From Micromonospora purpureochromogenes (lineage in GTDB: Bacteria; Actinomycetota; Actinomycetes; Mycobacteriales; Micromonosporaceae): a stretch of 64,000 bases of DNA. Under the pieces are notes generated by a model. The model searched no databases. It was not told where the DNA came from and worked only from the letters and a program-made list of their open reading frames with translations. Positions within the stretch are counted from its first letter, which is position 1; the number at the start of each line of letters is the position of its first letter. Where the stretch lies: contig NZ_LT607410.1 in NCBI RefSeq assembly GCF_900091515.1, positions 2,108,001 to 2,172,000 on the forward strand, written 5' to 3'. Positions 26,341 to 35,140 of the stretch are shown piece by piece. The position numbers were made by a program, and so were the translations under genes.

Positions 26341-27914
26341 GCGCGCCCGAGGGCGGGACCGCTCCGCTGGTGACTCCGCCCGCCGACACGGTCGCGGGCG
26401 AGGTGGTCCTGCGCCTCACCGACGTGGTGAAGACCTTCCCCGGCGTACGGGCGCTGGACGGGGTGCAGCTGGAGGTGCGGGCCGGCGAGGTGCACTGCCT
26501 GCTGGGGCAGAACGGCGCCGGCAAGTCCACCCTGATCAAGGTGCTCGCCGGGGTGCACCGGCCGGACTCGGGACATGTCGAGTGGCGCGGCCAGCCCGCC
26601 GCCTTCGCCGACCCGCAGGCCGCCATGCGCGCCGGGATCGCCACCATCTACCAGGAACTCGACCTGGTCGAGGACCTCTCGGTGGCGGAGAACGCCTTCC
26701 TCGGCCACGAGCCGCGCCGGCTCGGCTTCGTCCGGCGCGGGCAGATGGCCCGCCGGACCCGGGAGATCCTGGGCCGGCTCGGCCACGGCGAGATCCCGCC
26801 GGGCCGGATGGTCCGCGCCCTGCCGGCCGCCGGCAAGCAGGTGGTCAGCATGGCCCGGGCGCTCTCCCACGAGGCGCGGCTGATCATCATGGACGAGCCG
26901 AGCGCGGTGCTGGCCCACGACGAGGTGGGCAACCTGTTCCGGATCATCCGGGAACTCACCGCGCAGGGCATCGCGGTCATCTACATCTCGCACCGGTTGG
27001 AGGAGATCCGCGAGATCGGCGACCGGGTCACCGTACTCAAGGACGGCCGGACCACGGCGGCGAACCTGCCCGCCCGCGAGACTCCGACCCGCGACCTGGT
27101 CGCGAAGATGACCGGCCGCACCATCGAGTACGTCTTCCCGGACCGTCCGGTCGCGACGAAGGCCGGCGCGGAGCTGCTGCGGGTCGACGGGCTCGGCCGG
27201 GCCGGGGAGTTCGCCGACGTCTCCCTCACCGTGCGGGCCGGCGAGATCGTCGGCATCGCCGGCCTGGTCGGCTCCGGCCGGTCCGAGCTGCTGGAGACCA
27301 TCTTCGGCGCCCGCCGCGCCGACACCGGCACGGTCCGGGTGGACGGTCGGGCGCTGCGCCCGGGCAGCGTCGGCGCGGCCGTGCGGGCCGGCCTGGGAAT
27401 GGCGCCCGAGGAGCGCAAGAGCCAGGCGCTGCTGCTCGGCGAGCCGATCCACCGCAACGTCACCCTCGCCACCTTCAGCCGGTACGCCCGACTCGGGTTC
27501 ACCGACGCCGGCCGCGAGCGCGACGAGGCGGAACGGATCGCGGACAGCCTCCAGCTGCGGCCCCGGGACGTGCGCCGCCCGGTGCGCACGCTCTCCGGCG
27601 GCAACCAGCAGAAGGTGGTGGTCGGGCGCTGGCTGCTCGGCGACACCCGGCTGCTGCTGCTGGACGAACCCACCCGCGGGGTGGACGTGGGCGCCCGGGC
27701 CGAGCTCTACCGGGTGATCCGCGACCTGGCCGCGCAGGGCGTCGGGGTGCTGCTGGTCTCCAGCGAGGTGCCCGAGGTGCTCGGCCTGGCCGACCGGGTG
27801 CTGGTCATGCGCGAGGGCCGGATGGTGCGCGAGGCGCTGGCCGGCGAACTGGACGAGAACACCGTGCTCGACCTCGTCATGGCGGGGTCTCTGATGGAAG
27901 GCGCGCCAGCGTGA
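26337..27914 (+). CDS. sugar ABC importer ATPase (RbsA/XylG type)
   Basis: A 525-residue protein with two ABC domains, energising a ribose/xylose/inositol-class importer. Domain 1 has Walker A GQNGAGKST and Walker B LIIMDEPSAVL, but its signature reads LPAAGKQ in place of LSxGxQ. Domain 2 has the degenerate Walker A GLVGSGRSE usual for this family, a good signature LSGGNQQKV and LLLLDEPTRGVDVG. GTG 26337 follows GGAGGTGGCCCG in the last repeat unit. Cotranscribed with the permease and binding protein. Confidence 0.95.
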   Translation: MSAPEGGTAPLVTPPADTVAGEVVLRLTDVVKTFPGVRALDGVQLEVRAGEVHCLLGQNGAGKSTLIKVLAGVHRPDSGHVEWRGQPAAFADPQAAMRAGIATIYQELDLVEDLSVAENAFLGHEPRRLGFVRRGQMARRTREILGRLGHGEIPPGRMVRALPAAGKQVVSMARALSHEARLIIMDEPSAVLAHDEVGNLFRIIRELTAQGIAVIYISHRLEEIREIGDRVTVLKDGRTTAANLPARETPTRDLVAKMTGRTIEYVFPDRPVATKAGAELLRVDGLGRAGEFADVSLTVRAGEIVGIAGLVGSGRSELLETIFGARRADTGTVRVDGRALRPGSVGAAVRAGLGMAPEERKSQALLLGEPIHRNVTLATFSRYARLGFTDAGRERDEAERIADSLQLRPRDVRRPVRTLSGGNQQKVVVGRWLLGDTRLLLLDEPTRGVDVGARAELYRVIRDLAAQGVGVLLVSSEVPEVLGLADRVLVMREGRMVREALAGELDENTVLDLVMAGSLMEGAPA

Positions 27915-27945
27915 ACGAGCGCACACAGCGGAGCGAGGTGGCGGC
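27911..27945 (+). repeat. stop-anchored linker, ATPase to permease
   Basis: A 35-nt linker starting GTGAACGAGCGC at the ATPase stop and ending GAGGTGGCGGC just before the permease ATG. It resembles the ends of the 60-bp repeat unit and the linkers at 33120 and 37800, and supplies the ribosome site. Confidence 0.5.
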
Positions 27946-29058
27946 ATGAGCGAGACCGCGACGCCGGAGAGCCGGGCCGAGCTGCCGGCGCAGTCCCCGC
28001 CCGTCGATCCGGCCGAGACGGCGGCGGCCGGCGGGAAGTCCGCCGGGCCGGGCCGGCTGTCCTGGTGGCACGGCGACGGCGGCGAGGGCGCGAAGCGCAA
28101 CCTCGGCCTGATCGCGGTGCTGGTGGTGCTGGTCGTCATCGGCGCCGCCACCCGCTCGGACCTCTACTCCGACCCGGACTGGGTGTGGAACAACACCCTG
28201 ACCATCCTCAAGCTGGCCTCGGTGGTCGGCGTGGTGACCGTCGGGATGACCTTCGTCATCATCGGCGGGGGCATCGACCTCTCCGTCGGCGCGATCGTCG
28301 CGCTGGCCGGGGTCTGGTCCACCACGGTCGCCACCCAGAGCTACGGCGCCGGCGGCATGATCTTCAGCGCGCTCACCGTGGGCGTGGCGGTCGGGCTGGT
28401 CAACGGCCTGCTGATCTCGTACGGGCGGCTGGTGCCGTTCATCGCCACGCTGGCCATGATGGTCGCCGCCCGCGGCCTGGCCGCGGAGATCTCCGACAAG
28501 CAGACCCAGGTCTCCAACAACACCTTCATCAACGACATCGCCAGCACCAAACTGCTCGGCATCCCGTTGCTGGTCTACATCCTGGCCGCCGTGGTCGCGG
28601 CGGGCTGGGTGCTGCTCAACCGCACCACCTTCGGCCGGCGCACGGTCGCCGTCGGCGGCAACCCGGAGGCGGCCCGACTGGCCGGCATCAACGTCCGCCG
28701 GCACACCGTGCTGCTCTACGCGCTCTCCGGCCTCTGCTGCGGCATCGCCGCGATCATGCTGACCGCGCAGGCCAACTCCGCCCAGGCCGCCATGGCCAAC
28801 CTGTACGAGCTGGACGCGATCGCCGCCGCCATCATCGGCGGGACGCTGCTCAGCGGTGGCCGGGGCACCATCGTCGGCTCCCTGCTCGGGGTGCTGATCT
28901 TTTCCACCATCACCAACCTCTTCGCCATCAACGGCCTCTCCACCGAGGCCCAGAACATGGTCAAGGGCGGCATCATCGTCGGCGCCGTCCTGGTCCAGCA
29001 GGTGCAGTTCCGCAGTCTGACGCAGTTCCTCGGCCGCAACCGGGCCACCACCTCCTGA
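27946..29058 (+). CDS. sugar ABC importer permease (RbsC type)
   Basis: A 370-residue membrane subunit with an N-terminal hydrophilic lead of about 55 residues and roughly ten helices. Family motifs: GMTFVIIGGGIDLSVGAIVALAGV, the AARGLAAEISDKQTQV segment, FGRRTVAVGGNPEAARLAGINV and the AAIIGGTLLSGGRGTIVGSLLG stretch near the C-terminus. Second gene of the importer set, 112 nt before the binding protein gene. Confidence 0.95.
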   Translation: MSETATPESRAELPAQSPPVDPAETAAAGGKSAGPGRLSWWHGDGGEGAKRNLGLIAVLVVLVVIGAATRSDLYSDPDWVWNNTLTILKLASVVGVVTVGMTFVIIGGGIDLSVGAIVALAGVWSTTVATQSYGAGGMIFSALTVGVAVGLVNGLLISYGRLVPFIATLAMMVAARGLAAEISDKQTQVSNNTFINDIASTKLLGIPLLVYILAAVVAAGWVLLNRTTFGRRTVAVGGNPEAARLAGINVRRHTVLLYALSGLCCGIAAIMLTAQANSAQAAMANLYELDAIAAAIIGGTLLSGGRGTIVGSLLGVLIFSTITNLFAINGLSTEAQNMVKGGIIVGAVLVQQVQFRSLTQFLGRNRATTS

Positions 29059-29181
29059 CCGTCCGCGGCGCGGTGACGCGCCGCCCTGTCCACGACACAC
29101 CGCATCTCGGCGGCCACCTGACGACGGTGGCCGGGATCCGCACACCCTCTTTCGCTCCACCACGTCACTTTGGAGGTCGTC

Positions 29182-30234
29182 ATGACCCAGCACAGTCGTG
29201 ACCTGTCCCGCCGCCGGTTGCTGTTCGGCGGGGCCGCCGTCGGCGCCGGCGTGCTCCTGGCCGGTTGCACCAGCAACGAGTCCGAGCCCACCGCCGCGCA
29301 GACCAAGGCCGCCGCGGCCGGCGGCAACGCCGACCCGGGCAAGAAGGTGGTCGTCGGCTTCTCCGCCCCGGCCGCCGACCACGGCTGGATCGCCGCCATC
29401 ACCAACAACGCCAAGGCGCAGGCCCAGGCGTACTCGGACGTCGAGTTCAAGTCCGTCGAGGCCGGCGCGGACGCGGCGGCGCAGCGGGCGGCGCTGTCCA
29501 CCCTGATCTCGCAGAAGCCCGACGTCATCGTGCTGCTGCCGCACGACGGCAAGGAACTCAACGCCTTCGGCCTGGAGGCGATGAAGGCCGGCATCCCGGT
29601 GGTCAACCTGGACCGGGCCTTCCCCGACGCGCGCGCCTACCGGCTGCAGATCAAGGGCGACAACTACGGCATGGGGGTGGCCGCGGCCACCTACATCGTC
29701 GAGCAGCTCAAGGCCAAGGGCGTGAGCAACCCGGTCATCGGCGAGATCCCCGGCATCGACTCGCTGGAGCTGACCCAGGAGCGCTCGAAGGGCTTCGCCG
29801 ACACGCTCGCCGCGAACGGGCTGAGGGTGGCCAACCGGCGTCCGGCGGAGTTCACCGCCGACTCCGGTCAGCAGGCCGCCACCGGCCTGTTCCAGGCGCT
29901 GCCGAAGCTCGACGCGCTCTGGAACCACGACGACGACCAGGGCATCGGCGTTCTCGCGGCGGTCAACCAGGCCAACCGCAAGGAGTTCTTCATGGTCGGC
30001 GGCGCCGGCTCGAAGAAGGCGATGGAGGACATCCAGGCCGACAACACGGTGCTCAAGGCCACCGTCACCTACAGCCCCTCGATGGCCTCCTCGGCCATCT
30101 CCCTGGCCCGCCTGATCGGCCAGGGCAAGGGCATGTCCGACCTGGTGGAACTCCAGGTGCCCAAGGAGATCGTGCTCGCCTCCGAGACGATCACCAAGGA
30201 GAACGCGAGCAACTACCTCAAGCTCGGGTTCTGA
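29182..30234 (+). CDS. sugar-binding lipoprotein, Tat-type signal
   Basis: A 350-residue periplasmic-binding-protein type 1 (RbsB-like) that captures the importer's ligand. The signal has a twin-arginine motif (SRRRLLFGG) and a lipobox LLAGC, so it is probably exported folded and lipidated at about Cys29. The mature part shows KVVVGFSAPAADHGWIAAITNNAKAQA and the DVIVLLPHDGKEL and ALWNHDDDQGIGVL ligand-contact stretches. ATG 29182 has GGAGG 5 nt upstream. The ligand is a monosaccharide or cyclitol; the following dehydrogenase favours an inositol-like or oxidisable sugar. Confidence 0.94.
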   Translation: MTQHSRDLSRRRLLFGGAAVGAGVLLAGCTSNESEPTAAQTKAAAAGGNADPGKKVVVGFSAPAADHGWIAAITNNAKAQAQAYSDVEFKSVEAGADAAAQRAALSTLISQKPDVIVLLPHDGKELNAFGLEAMKAGIPVVNLDRAFPDARAYRLQIKGDNYGMGVAAATYIVEQLKAKGVSNPVIGEIPGIDSLELTQERSKGFADTLAANGLRVANRRPAEFTADSGQQAATGLFQALPKLDALWNHDDDQGIGVLAAVNQANRKEFFMVGGAGSKKAMEDIQADNTVLKATVTYSPSMASSAISLARLIGQGKGMSDLVELQVPKEIVLASETITKENASNYLKLGF

Positions 30235-30254
30235 CACACGGGGGGAGACCCACC

Positions 30255-31463
30255 TTGTCCACACAGCACAGTGAACTGCGGGTCGGCATGGTCGGCTACG
30301 AGTTCATGGGCGCCGCGCACTCGCAGGCGTGGCGCACCGTGAACCGGGTGTTCGAGCTGCCGGCGCGGGTCCGGATGGCGAGGATCTGCGGCCGGGACGC
30401 GGGGAAGGTCGCCGCCGCGGCCGACCGGCTCGGCTGGGACGCGTACAGCACCGACTGGCGTGAGCTGGTCGCCTCGGACGACATCGACGTGGTCGACATC
30501 TGCACGCCCGGGGACAGCCACGCCGAGATCGCGCTCGCCGCGCTCGCCGCCGGCAAGCACGTCATCTGCGAGAAGCCGCTGGCCAACACGGTGGCCGAGG
30601 CCCGGGAGATGACCGCCGCGGCGGCCACCGCCCGGGCCGCGGGGGTACGGTCGATGTGCGGGTTCAACTACCGCCGGGTGCCCGCGGTCGCCCTGATGCG
30701 GCAGCTCGTCGCCGAGGGCCGGCTCGGGGTGCTGCGGCACGTCCGGGCGGCGTACCTGCAGGACTGGATCGTCGACCCGCAGTTCCCGCTGGTGTGGCGG
30801 TTGCAGAAGGACAGGGCGGGCTCCGGCGCGCTCGGTGACATCGGCGCGCACATCATCGACCTGACCCAGTACGTCACGGGCCAGCGGATCACCGGGGTCA
30901 GCGCGGTGACCGAGACGTTCGTCAAGGAACGGCCGTTGCCGGGCGGGTCGAGCGGCCTGGCCGCGCAGGCCGACGGCAACGGCCGGGCCACCGGCGCGGT
31001 CACCGTCGACGACGCGGCGGTCTTCGTCGCCCGGCTGGACGACGGGGCGCTGGCCACGTACGAGGCGAGCCGGTTCGCCACCGGTCGCAAGAACGCCCTC
31101 CGGGTGGAGATCAACGGGTCGCTCGGGACCGTCGCCTTCGACCTGGAACGCCTCAACGAGCTGGAGTTCTACGACGCCACCCGGCCCACGGCCGAGCAGG
31201 GCTTCACCCGCATCCTGGTGACCGAGGCGGAGCATCCGTACCTGTCGGCCTGGTGGCCGCCGGGGCACATCATCGGCTACGAGCACTCCTTCACCCACCA
31301 GATGCGCGACTTCGTCGAGGCGGTCGCGACCGGCGTCGACCCGACGCCCTCCTTCGCCGACGCGTTGCAGGTCCAGCTGGTGCTGGACGCGGTGACCCGG
31401 TCGGCGGAGCTGGGCTCCCGGTGGACGGAGGTGGAGCCCGCGCTCGCCGCGCTCGCCGTCTGA
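30255..31463 (+). CDS. Gfo/Idh/MocA family oxidoreductase
   Basis: A 402-residue NAD(P)-dependent sugar or inositol dehydrogenase. The Rossmann domain starts RVGMVGYEFMGAAHS, with the family's VDICTPGDSHAEIALAALAAGKHVICEKPLANTVAEA (catalytic Lys of EKP) and the C-terminal substrate domain including GALGDIGAHIIDLTQYVTG (GDIGxHxxD). The start is TTG 30255 with GGGGGAG about 8 nt upstream; ATG 30288 would cut into the Rossmann strand. As last gene of the importer operon it probably oxidises the imported sugar. Confidence 0.93.
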   Translation: MSTQHSELRVGMVGYEFMGAAHSQAWRTVNRVFELPARVRMARICGRDAGKVAAAADRLGWDAYSTDWRELVASDDIDVVDICTPGDSHAEIALAALAAGKHVICEKPLANTVAEAREMTAAAATARAAGVRSMCGFNYRRVPAVALMRQLVAEGRLGVLRHVRAAYLQDWIVDPQFPLVWRLQKDRAGSGALGDIGAHIIDLTQYVTGQRITGVSAVTETFVKERPLPGGSSGLAAQADGNGRATGAVTVDDAAVFVARLDDGALATYEASRFATGRKNALRVEINGSLGTVAFDLERLNELEFYDATRPTAEQGFTRILVTEAEHPYLSAWWPPGHIIGYEHSFTHQMRDFVEAVATGVDPTPSFADALQVQLVLDAVTRSAELGSRWTEVEPALAALAV

Positions 31464-31974
31464 CCAGGCCACCTCCGGCGCCGACCGGCGAGGACCCGAC
31501 CGCGGTTGCGCCCCGCGGACGGGAGAGGGGATCGGCACCGGAGGGCGTGCCGCCCCGGCCACCACGGCCGGTGGCGCACGCGTACGACGGTCGTCCGGTG
31601 CGGCCGGACCGGGATTCCCCGGCCGCACCGGAGGACCGCCACCATCGTCCCGGCGACCCGCAGCACGCCCGGCCACCACCGGCCGGGCCCGGGCCGCCAC
31701 CACCACACGTCCGGTCGCGGGGCGCGCCGTCGCCCGTCGACCGGATCCGGGGAGGCAGGGCCGAGACGCCGACCGACCCTGCCTGCCAGCCCCGTCCGCA
31801 CGCCGTGCGGGGTACCGGGTCCGGCGTCGCGCCGCCGACGTCGCCGCCGCAGCCCGGTCCCGCCCCGGACGTCCGGGCGGACGGGGCCCCGGCGGACCGG
31901 TATCTTTCCCGCGAACCATTTGATATTGATGTAGCTAGATGCAAGGGGCGGTTCCTCCGGACGGAAGGAGCACC
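31464..31974. other. intergenic region with promoter of the ebo-like operon
   Basis: About 430 nt of extremely GC-rich sequence without a credible gene, then an AT-rich island at 31903-31945 that probably carries the operon promoter (TTGATA at 31919-31924 region and TAGCTA/TAGAT at about 31935-31942). AAGGAG at 31966-31971 is the ribosome site. No copy of the 24727/40443 palindrome is seen here. Confidence 0.45.
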
Positions 31975-33123
31975 ATGCGTACGGGTGTCTGGCTGGTGGG
32001 GGCGCGCGGCTCGGTCGCGACCACCAGCATCGTCGGCGGTCTCGCCCTGCGGGCCGGACTCACCGCGCCGACCGGTTGCGTCACCGAACTGCCCGCGCTG
32101 CGCGGGCCGGCCCTGCCCACCTTCGCCGACCTGTTCTTCGGCGGCCACGACCTGGCCACCACCCCGCTGACCAAGCGGGCCGAGACGCTGGCCGACGCGG
32201 GCGTGCTGCCCGGCCGGCTGGCGGCCACCCTCGCCGCCGAGCTGACCGCCGTCGAGGAGGACCTGCGACCGGCCCCCACCGGCGGCACCCAGGCCGACCG
32301 GGCCGCCGCCGTCGTCGCCGACCTCACCGCGTTCCGCCGGCGGCACCGACTGGACCGGGTGGTGGTGGTCGACGTCTCCGCCACCGAACCGGCCGCCCGG
32401 CCGCACCCCGGGCACGCCGACCCGGCCGCCCTGCGGGCCGCGCTCGCCGGCCCCGACGAGGTGCTGCCGCCCAGCTCGCTCTACGCGTACGCCGCCGTCG
32501 AGGCCGGCTGCCCGTACGTGTCCTTCACCCCGTCCACCGGGCTGCGGCTGCCGGCGCTGGCCGAGTTGGCCGTCGCGCGCGGCCTGCCGTACGCCGGGCA
32601 CGACGGCAAGACCGGGGAGACCCTGGTCAAGTCGGTGCTCGCGCCGATGTTCGCGATGCGGCACCTGGCCGTGCGCTCCTGGTCCGGGGTCAACCTGCTC
32701 GGCGGTGGCGACGGCGCCACCCTCGCCGACCCGGCCGCCAACGCCGCCAAGGTGAGCAGCAAGCAGCGCGTCCTCGGCGAGACCCTCGGCTACCTGCCAC
32801 AGGGCGGCACCCGCATCGAGTACGTCGAGGAGCTGGGCGACTTCAAGACCGCCTGGGACCTGATCACCTTCACCGGCTTCCTCGGCACCGGCATGCGGAT
32901 GGAGTTCAGCTGGCACGGCTGTGACTCCGCGCTCGCCGCCCCGCTCGTGCTCGACCTGGCCCGGCTCACCGCCGCCGCGCACGCCGCCGGCCGGGTCGGC
33001 CCGCTGACCGACCTGGCGTTCTTCTTCAAGGACCCGCTCGGCTCACCCACCCATTCGCTGGGCGAGCAGTGGCAGCGGCTGGTCGAGTTCACCGGGCGGC
33101 TGCACGCCGGGGCCGCGGCATGA
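31975..33123 (+). CDS. inositol-3-phosphate synthase-like sugar-phosphate cyclase
   Basis: A 382-residue NAD-dependent protein of the myo-inositol-1-phosphate synthase family, which converts glucose-6-phosphate to inositol-3-phosphate. Visible family features: VWLVGARGSVATTSIVGGLAL (NAD-binding loop), SATEP, YVSFTPSTGLRLPALAELA, GHDGKTGETLVKSVLAPMF with the conserved active-site Lys, SWSGVNLLGGGDG and FFFKDPLGSPTHSLGEQW. ATG 31975 follows AAGGAG. It heads the ebo-like operon, where canonical clusters carry a dehydroquinate-synthase-like EboD cyclase. Confidence 0.9.
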   Translation: MRTGVWLVGARGSVATTSIVGGLALRAGLTAPTGCVTELPALRGPALPTFADLFFGGHDLATTPLTKRAETLADAGVLPGRLAATLAAELTAVEEDLRPAPTGGTQADRAAAVVADLTAFRRRHRLDRVVVVDVSATEPAARPHPGHADPAALRAALAGPDEVLPPSSLYAYAAVEAGCPYVSFTPSTGLRLPALAELAVARGLPYAGHDGKTGETLVKSVLAPMFAMRHLAVRSWSGVNLLGGGDGATLADPAANAAKVSSKQRVLGETLGYLPQGGTRIEYVEELGDFKTAWDLITFTGFLGTGMRMEFSWHGCDSALAAPLVLDLARLTAAAHAAGRVGPLTDLAFFFKDPLGSPTHSLGEQWQRLVEFTGRLHAGAAA

Positions 33124-33199
33124 GCGAGCGCAGCGAGCGAATCATTCAGCGCAGCGCGGTGGAGCCTCATGGCGTCGCCGACCGAAGGGAGGCGACGGC
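33120..33199 (+). repeat. stop-anchored linker, cyclase to prenyltransferase
   Basis: An 80-nt linker beginning ATGAGCGAGCGCAGCGAGCG at the cyclase stop codon, with the same opening as the linker at 37800. It contains several GTG/ATG codons; GGGAGGCGACGGC just before GTG 33200 is the ribosome site. Confidence 0.5.
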
Positions 33200-34066
33200 G
33201 TGAGCGCGCTGGGCGACCTGGCCGAGCTGGTCCGGGCGCCGGCCGCGCTCTCCGTACCGGGCGACGTGGTCGCCGGCGCCGCCGCGGCCGGGGCGCTCGG
33301 TCCGCGTACCGCCGGGCTGGCCGGCGCGTCGGTGCTGCTGTACTGGGCCGGGATGGCCGCCAACGACTGGGCCGACCGCCGGCTGGACGCCGTCGAACGC
33401 CCCGAGCGGCCGATCCCCAGCGGCCGGGTCTCGCCCGCGACCGCGTTCGGTCTCGCCGCCGGCCTCACCGCCGCCGGTTTAGGCCTGGCCGCCGTCACGG
33501 GCGGCCGCCGGGCCGCCGCCGTCGCGATCCCGCTCGCCGCGACGATCTGGGGGTACGACCTGGCGGCGAAGAACACCGCCGCCGGCCCGGCCGTGATGGC
33601 CGCCTGCCGGGGGTTGGACGTGCTGCTCGGCGCGACGGGTGGGCGGCCGGTCCGGGCGCTGCCGGCGGCGCTCACCGTCGCCGCGCACACCGTCACCGTC
33701 ACCGTGCTCTCCCGGCGCGAGGTGGCCGGCGCGGACACCTCGCTGCCGCTGCGTACCCTCGCCGGCACCGCCCTGGTCGCGATCGTCGCCGCCCGCCCGT
33801 CCACGGCCCCCGCCGCCCGCCCTGCCGCCGCGCTGCCCGTCGCGCTGGCCGGCTGGTACGCCGCCCGGTACGGCGGGGCGCAGGCCCGGGTGGCGGCCGA
33901 CCCGTCCGCCGGCCGGGTGCGCGCCGCGGTCGGCGCCGGGATCACCGGGCTGCCGGCGTTGCAGGGCGCGCTCACCGCCCGGGCCGGTGCCGGCCTGCTC
34001 GGCCTGGCGGTGGCGGCCGCCGCGCCGCTGGGCCGCCGGCTGGCCCGCAAGGTCTCGCCGACATGA
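33200..34066 (+). CDS. eboC: UbiA-like prenyltransferase (EboC / SCO3242 type)
   Basis: A 288-residue integral membrane prenyltransferase with about eight helices. The first Asp-rich motif NDWADRRLD (Asn55 onward) followed by ERPERPIPSGRVS is classic UbiA; the second motif is weaker (GYDLAAKN). It would transfer a polyprenyl chain, presumably from the diphosphate made by the synthase at 39325, onto a cyclic acceptor. GTG 33200; the stop overlaps the isomerase ATG by 4 nt. Confidence 0.9.
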   Translation: MSALGDLAELVRAPAALSVPGDVVAGAAAAGALGPRTAGLAGASVLLYWAGMAANDWADRRLDAVERPERPIPSGRVSPATAFGLAAGLTAAGLGLAAVTGGRRAAAVAIPLAATIWGYDLAAKNTAAGPAVMAACRGLDVLLGATGGRPVRALPAALTVAAHTVTVTVLSRREVAGADTSLPLRTLAGTALVAIVAARPSTAPAARPAAALPVALAGWYAARYGGAQARVAADPSAGRVRAAVGAGITGLPALQGALTARAGAGLLGLAVAAAAPLGRRLARKVSPT

Positions 34067-35079
34067 CCACCCCGCGACCCCACCCGCCGGCCCCGCGGCC
34101 GACCCCTGACCCGGTCGGCCGGGAGCACCCGGCCGGGGCGGGGCCGCGGTTCGGCTACGGGACCAACGGCTTCGCCAACCACCGGTTGGAGGACGCCCTC
34201 GCGGTCATCGCCGAGCTGGGCTACCAGGGCGTCGCGCTCACCCTCGACCACGGCCACCTGGACCCGTTCGCGCCCGGGCTGGCCCGCCGGGTCGACGAGG
34301 TGGCCCGCCGACTGGACTCGCTCGGCCTCGCCGTGGTCGTCGAGACCGGGGCCCGCTACCTGCTCGACCCCTGGCACAAGCACGCGCCGACGCTGCTGCA
34401 CGACGAACCGGCCCGCCGGATCGACTTCCTGACGCGGGCGGTCCGGATCGGCGCCGACCTCGGCGCGGAGGCGGTCTCCTGCTGGGCCGGCGTACGCCCG
34501 GACGCCGTACCGCCGGCCGTCGCCTGGGACCGGCTGGTCGCGGGCTGCGCGGCCGTGCTCGACGCCGCGGACCGCGCCGGGGTGGCCCTCGGCTTCGAGC
34601 CGGAACCCGGGATGCTCGTCGAGGACATCGCCGGCTGGCGGCGGCTCCGGCAGGCCCTCGGCGACCCGGCCCGCTTCGGCATCACCCTCGACATCGGACA
34701 CTGCCGCTGCCTGGAGCCGCGCCCGGTGCCCGAGTGCGTCCACGAGGTGGCCGCGCACCTGGTCAACGTGCAGATCGACGACATGCGTCGGGGCGTGCAC
34801 GAACACCTGGAGTTCGGCGCCGGTGAGATCGACTTCCCGCCGGTGCTGCGCGCCCTCGCCGATGCCGGCTACCGGGGGCTGGTGGCGGTGGAGCTGCCCC
34901 GGCACTCGCACGCCGCACCCACCGTCGCAGCCCGGTCGCTGGACTTTCTACGCGCCGCCGGACCGAGCACGGACCACCCGGACGCGCCCTTTGCTCTGCT
35001 GCCGCGGACGCAACGCCGGACGTCCGATATCCGGACACCGGCCGTTGCCGGGGGTGAAGCAGAGCAAAGGACGGGGTGA
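34063..35079 (+). CDS. sugar phosphate isomerase/epimerase, xylose-isomerase-like TIM barrel
   Basis: A 338-residue TIM-barrel enzyme. After a Pro-rich lead of 27 residues the barrel starts RFGYGTNGFANHRLEDALAVIAELGYQGVALT; metal ligands are likely in GFEPEPGMLVED, ITLDIGHCRC, VNVQIDDMRRGVHEH and ELPRHSH. ATG 34063 overlaps the prenyltransferase stop (ATGA). Residues after about 300 come from an inserted palindromic element (34988-35070), so the natural end of the protein was probably earlier. An extra gene compared with a canonical ebo set; its substrate is probably a cyclitol or sugar intermediate of the same pathway. Confidence 0.9.
   Translation: MTTPRPHPPAPRPTPDPVGREHPAGAGPRFGYGTNGFANHRLEDALAVIAELGYQGVALTLDHGHLDPFAPGLARRVDEVARRLDSLGLAVVVETGARYLLDPWHKHAPTLLHDEPARRIDFLTRAVRIGADLGAEAVSCWAGVRPDAVPPAVAWDRLVAGCAAVLDAADRAGVALGFEPEPGMLVEDIAGWRRLRQALGDPARFGITLDIGHCRCLEPRPVPECVHEVAAHLVNVQIDDMRRGVHEHLEFGAGEIDFPPVLRALADAGYRGLVAVELPRHSHAAPTVAARSLDFLRAAGPSTDHPDAPFALLPRTQRRTSDIRTPAVAGGEAEQRTG
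34988..35070. repeat. palindromic repeat family C inside isomerase 3' end
   Basis: An 83-nt nested palindrome: outer perfect 12-bp arms CCTTTGCTCTGC (34988-34999) and GCAGAGCAAAGG (35059-35070), inner arms GCAACGCCGG (35010-35019) and CCGGCCGTTGC (35038-35048), and a near-palindromic centre GTCCGATATCCGGAC. It lies in the coding frame of the isomerase and adds its last residues before the stop. Confidence 0.85.
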
Positions 35080-35140
35080 GGCACCCGCCCGGTGGCACGA
35101 CGGGCGGCCAGAGAGCAGCAGCACGAGGGAGGAGAGACGG

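Noticed and set aside
31253..32170. Plus-strand frame bridging the gap before the cyclase gene
   Set aside because: Starts inside the dehydrogenase gene in another frame and is low-complexity Pro/Arg sequence; the gap is better read as non-coding with a promoter at its end.
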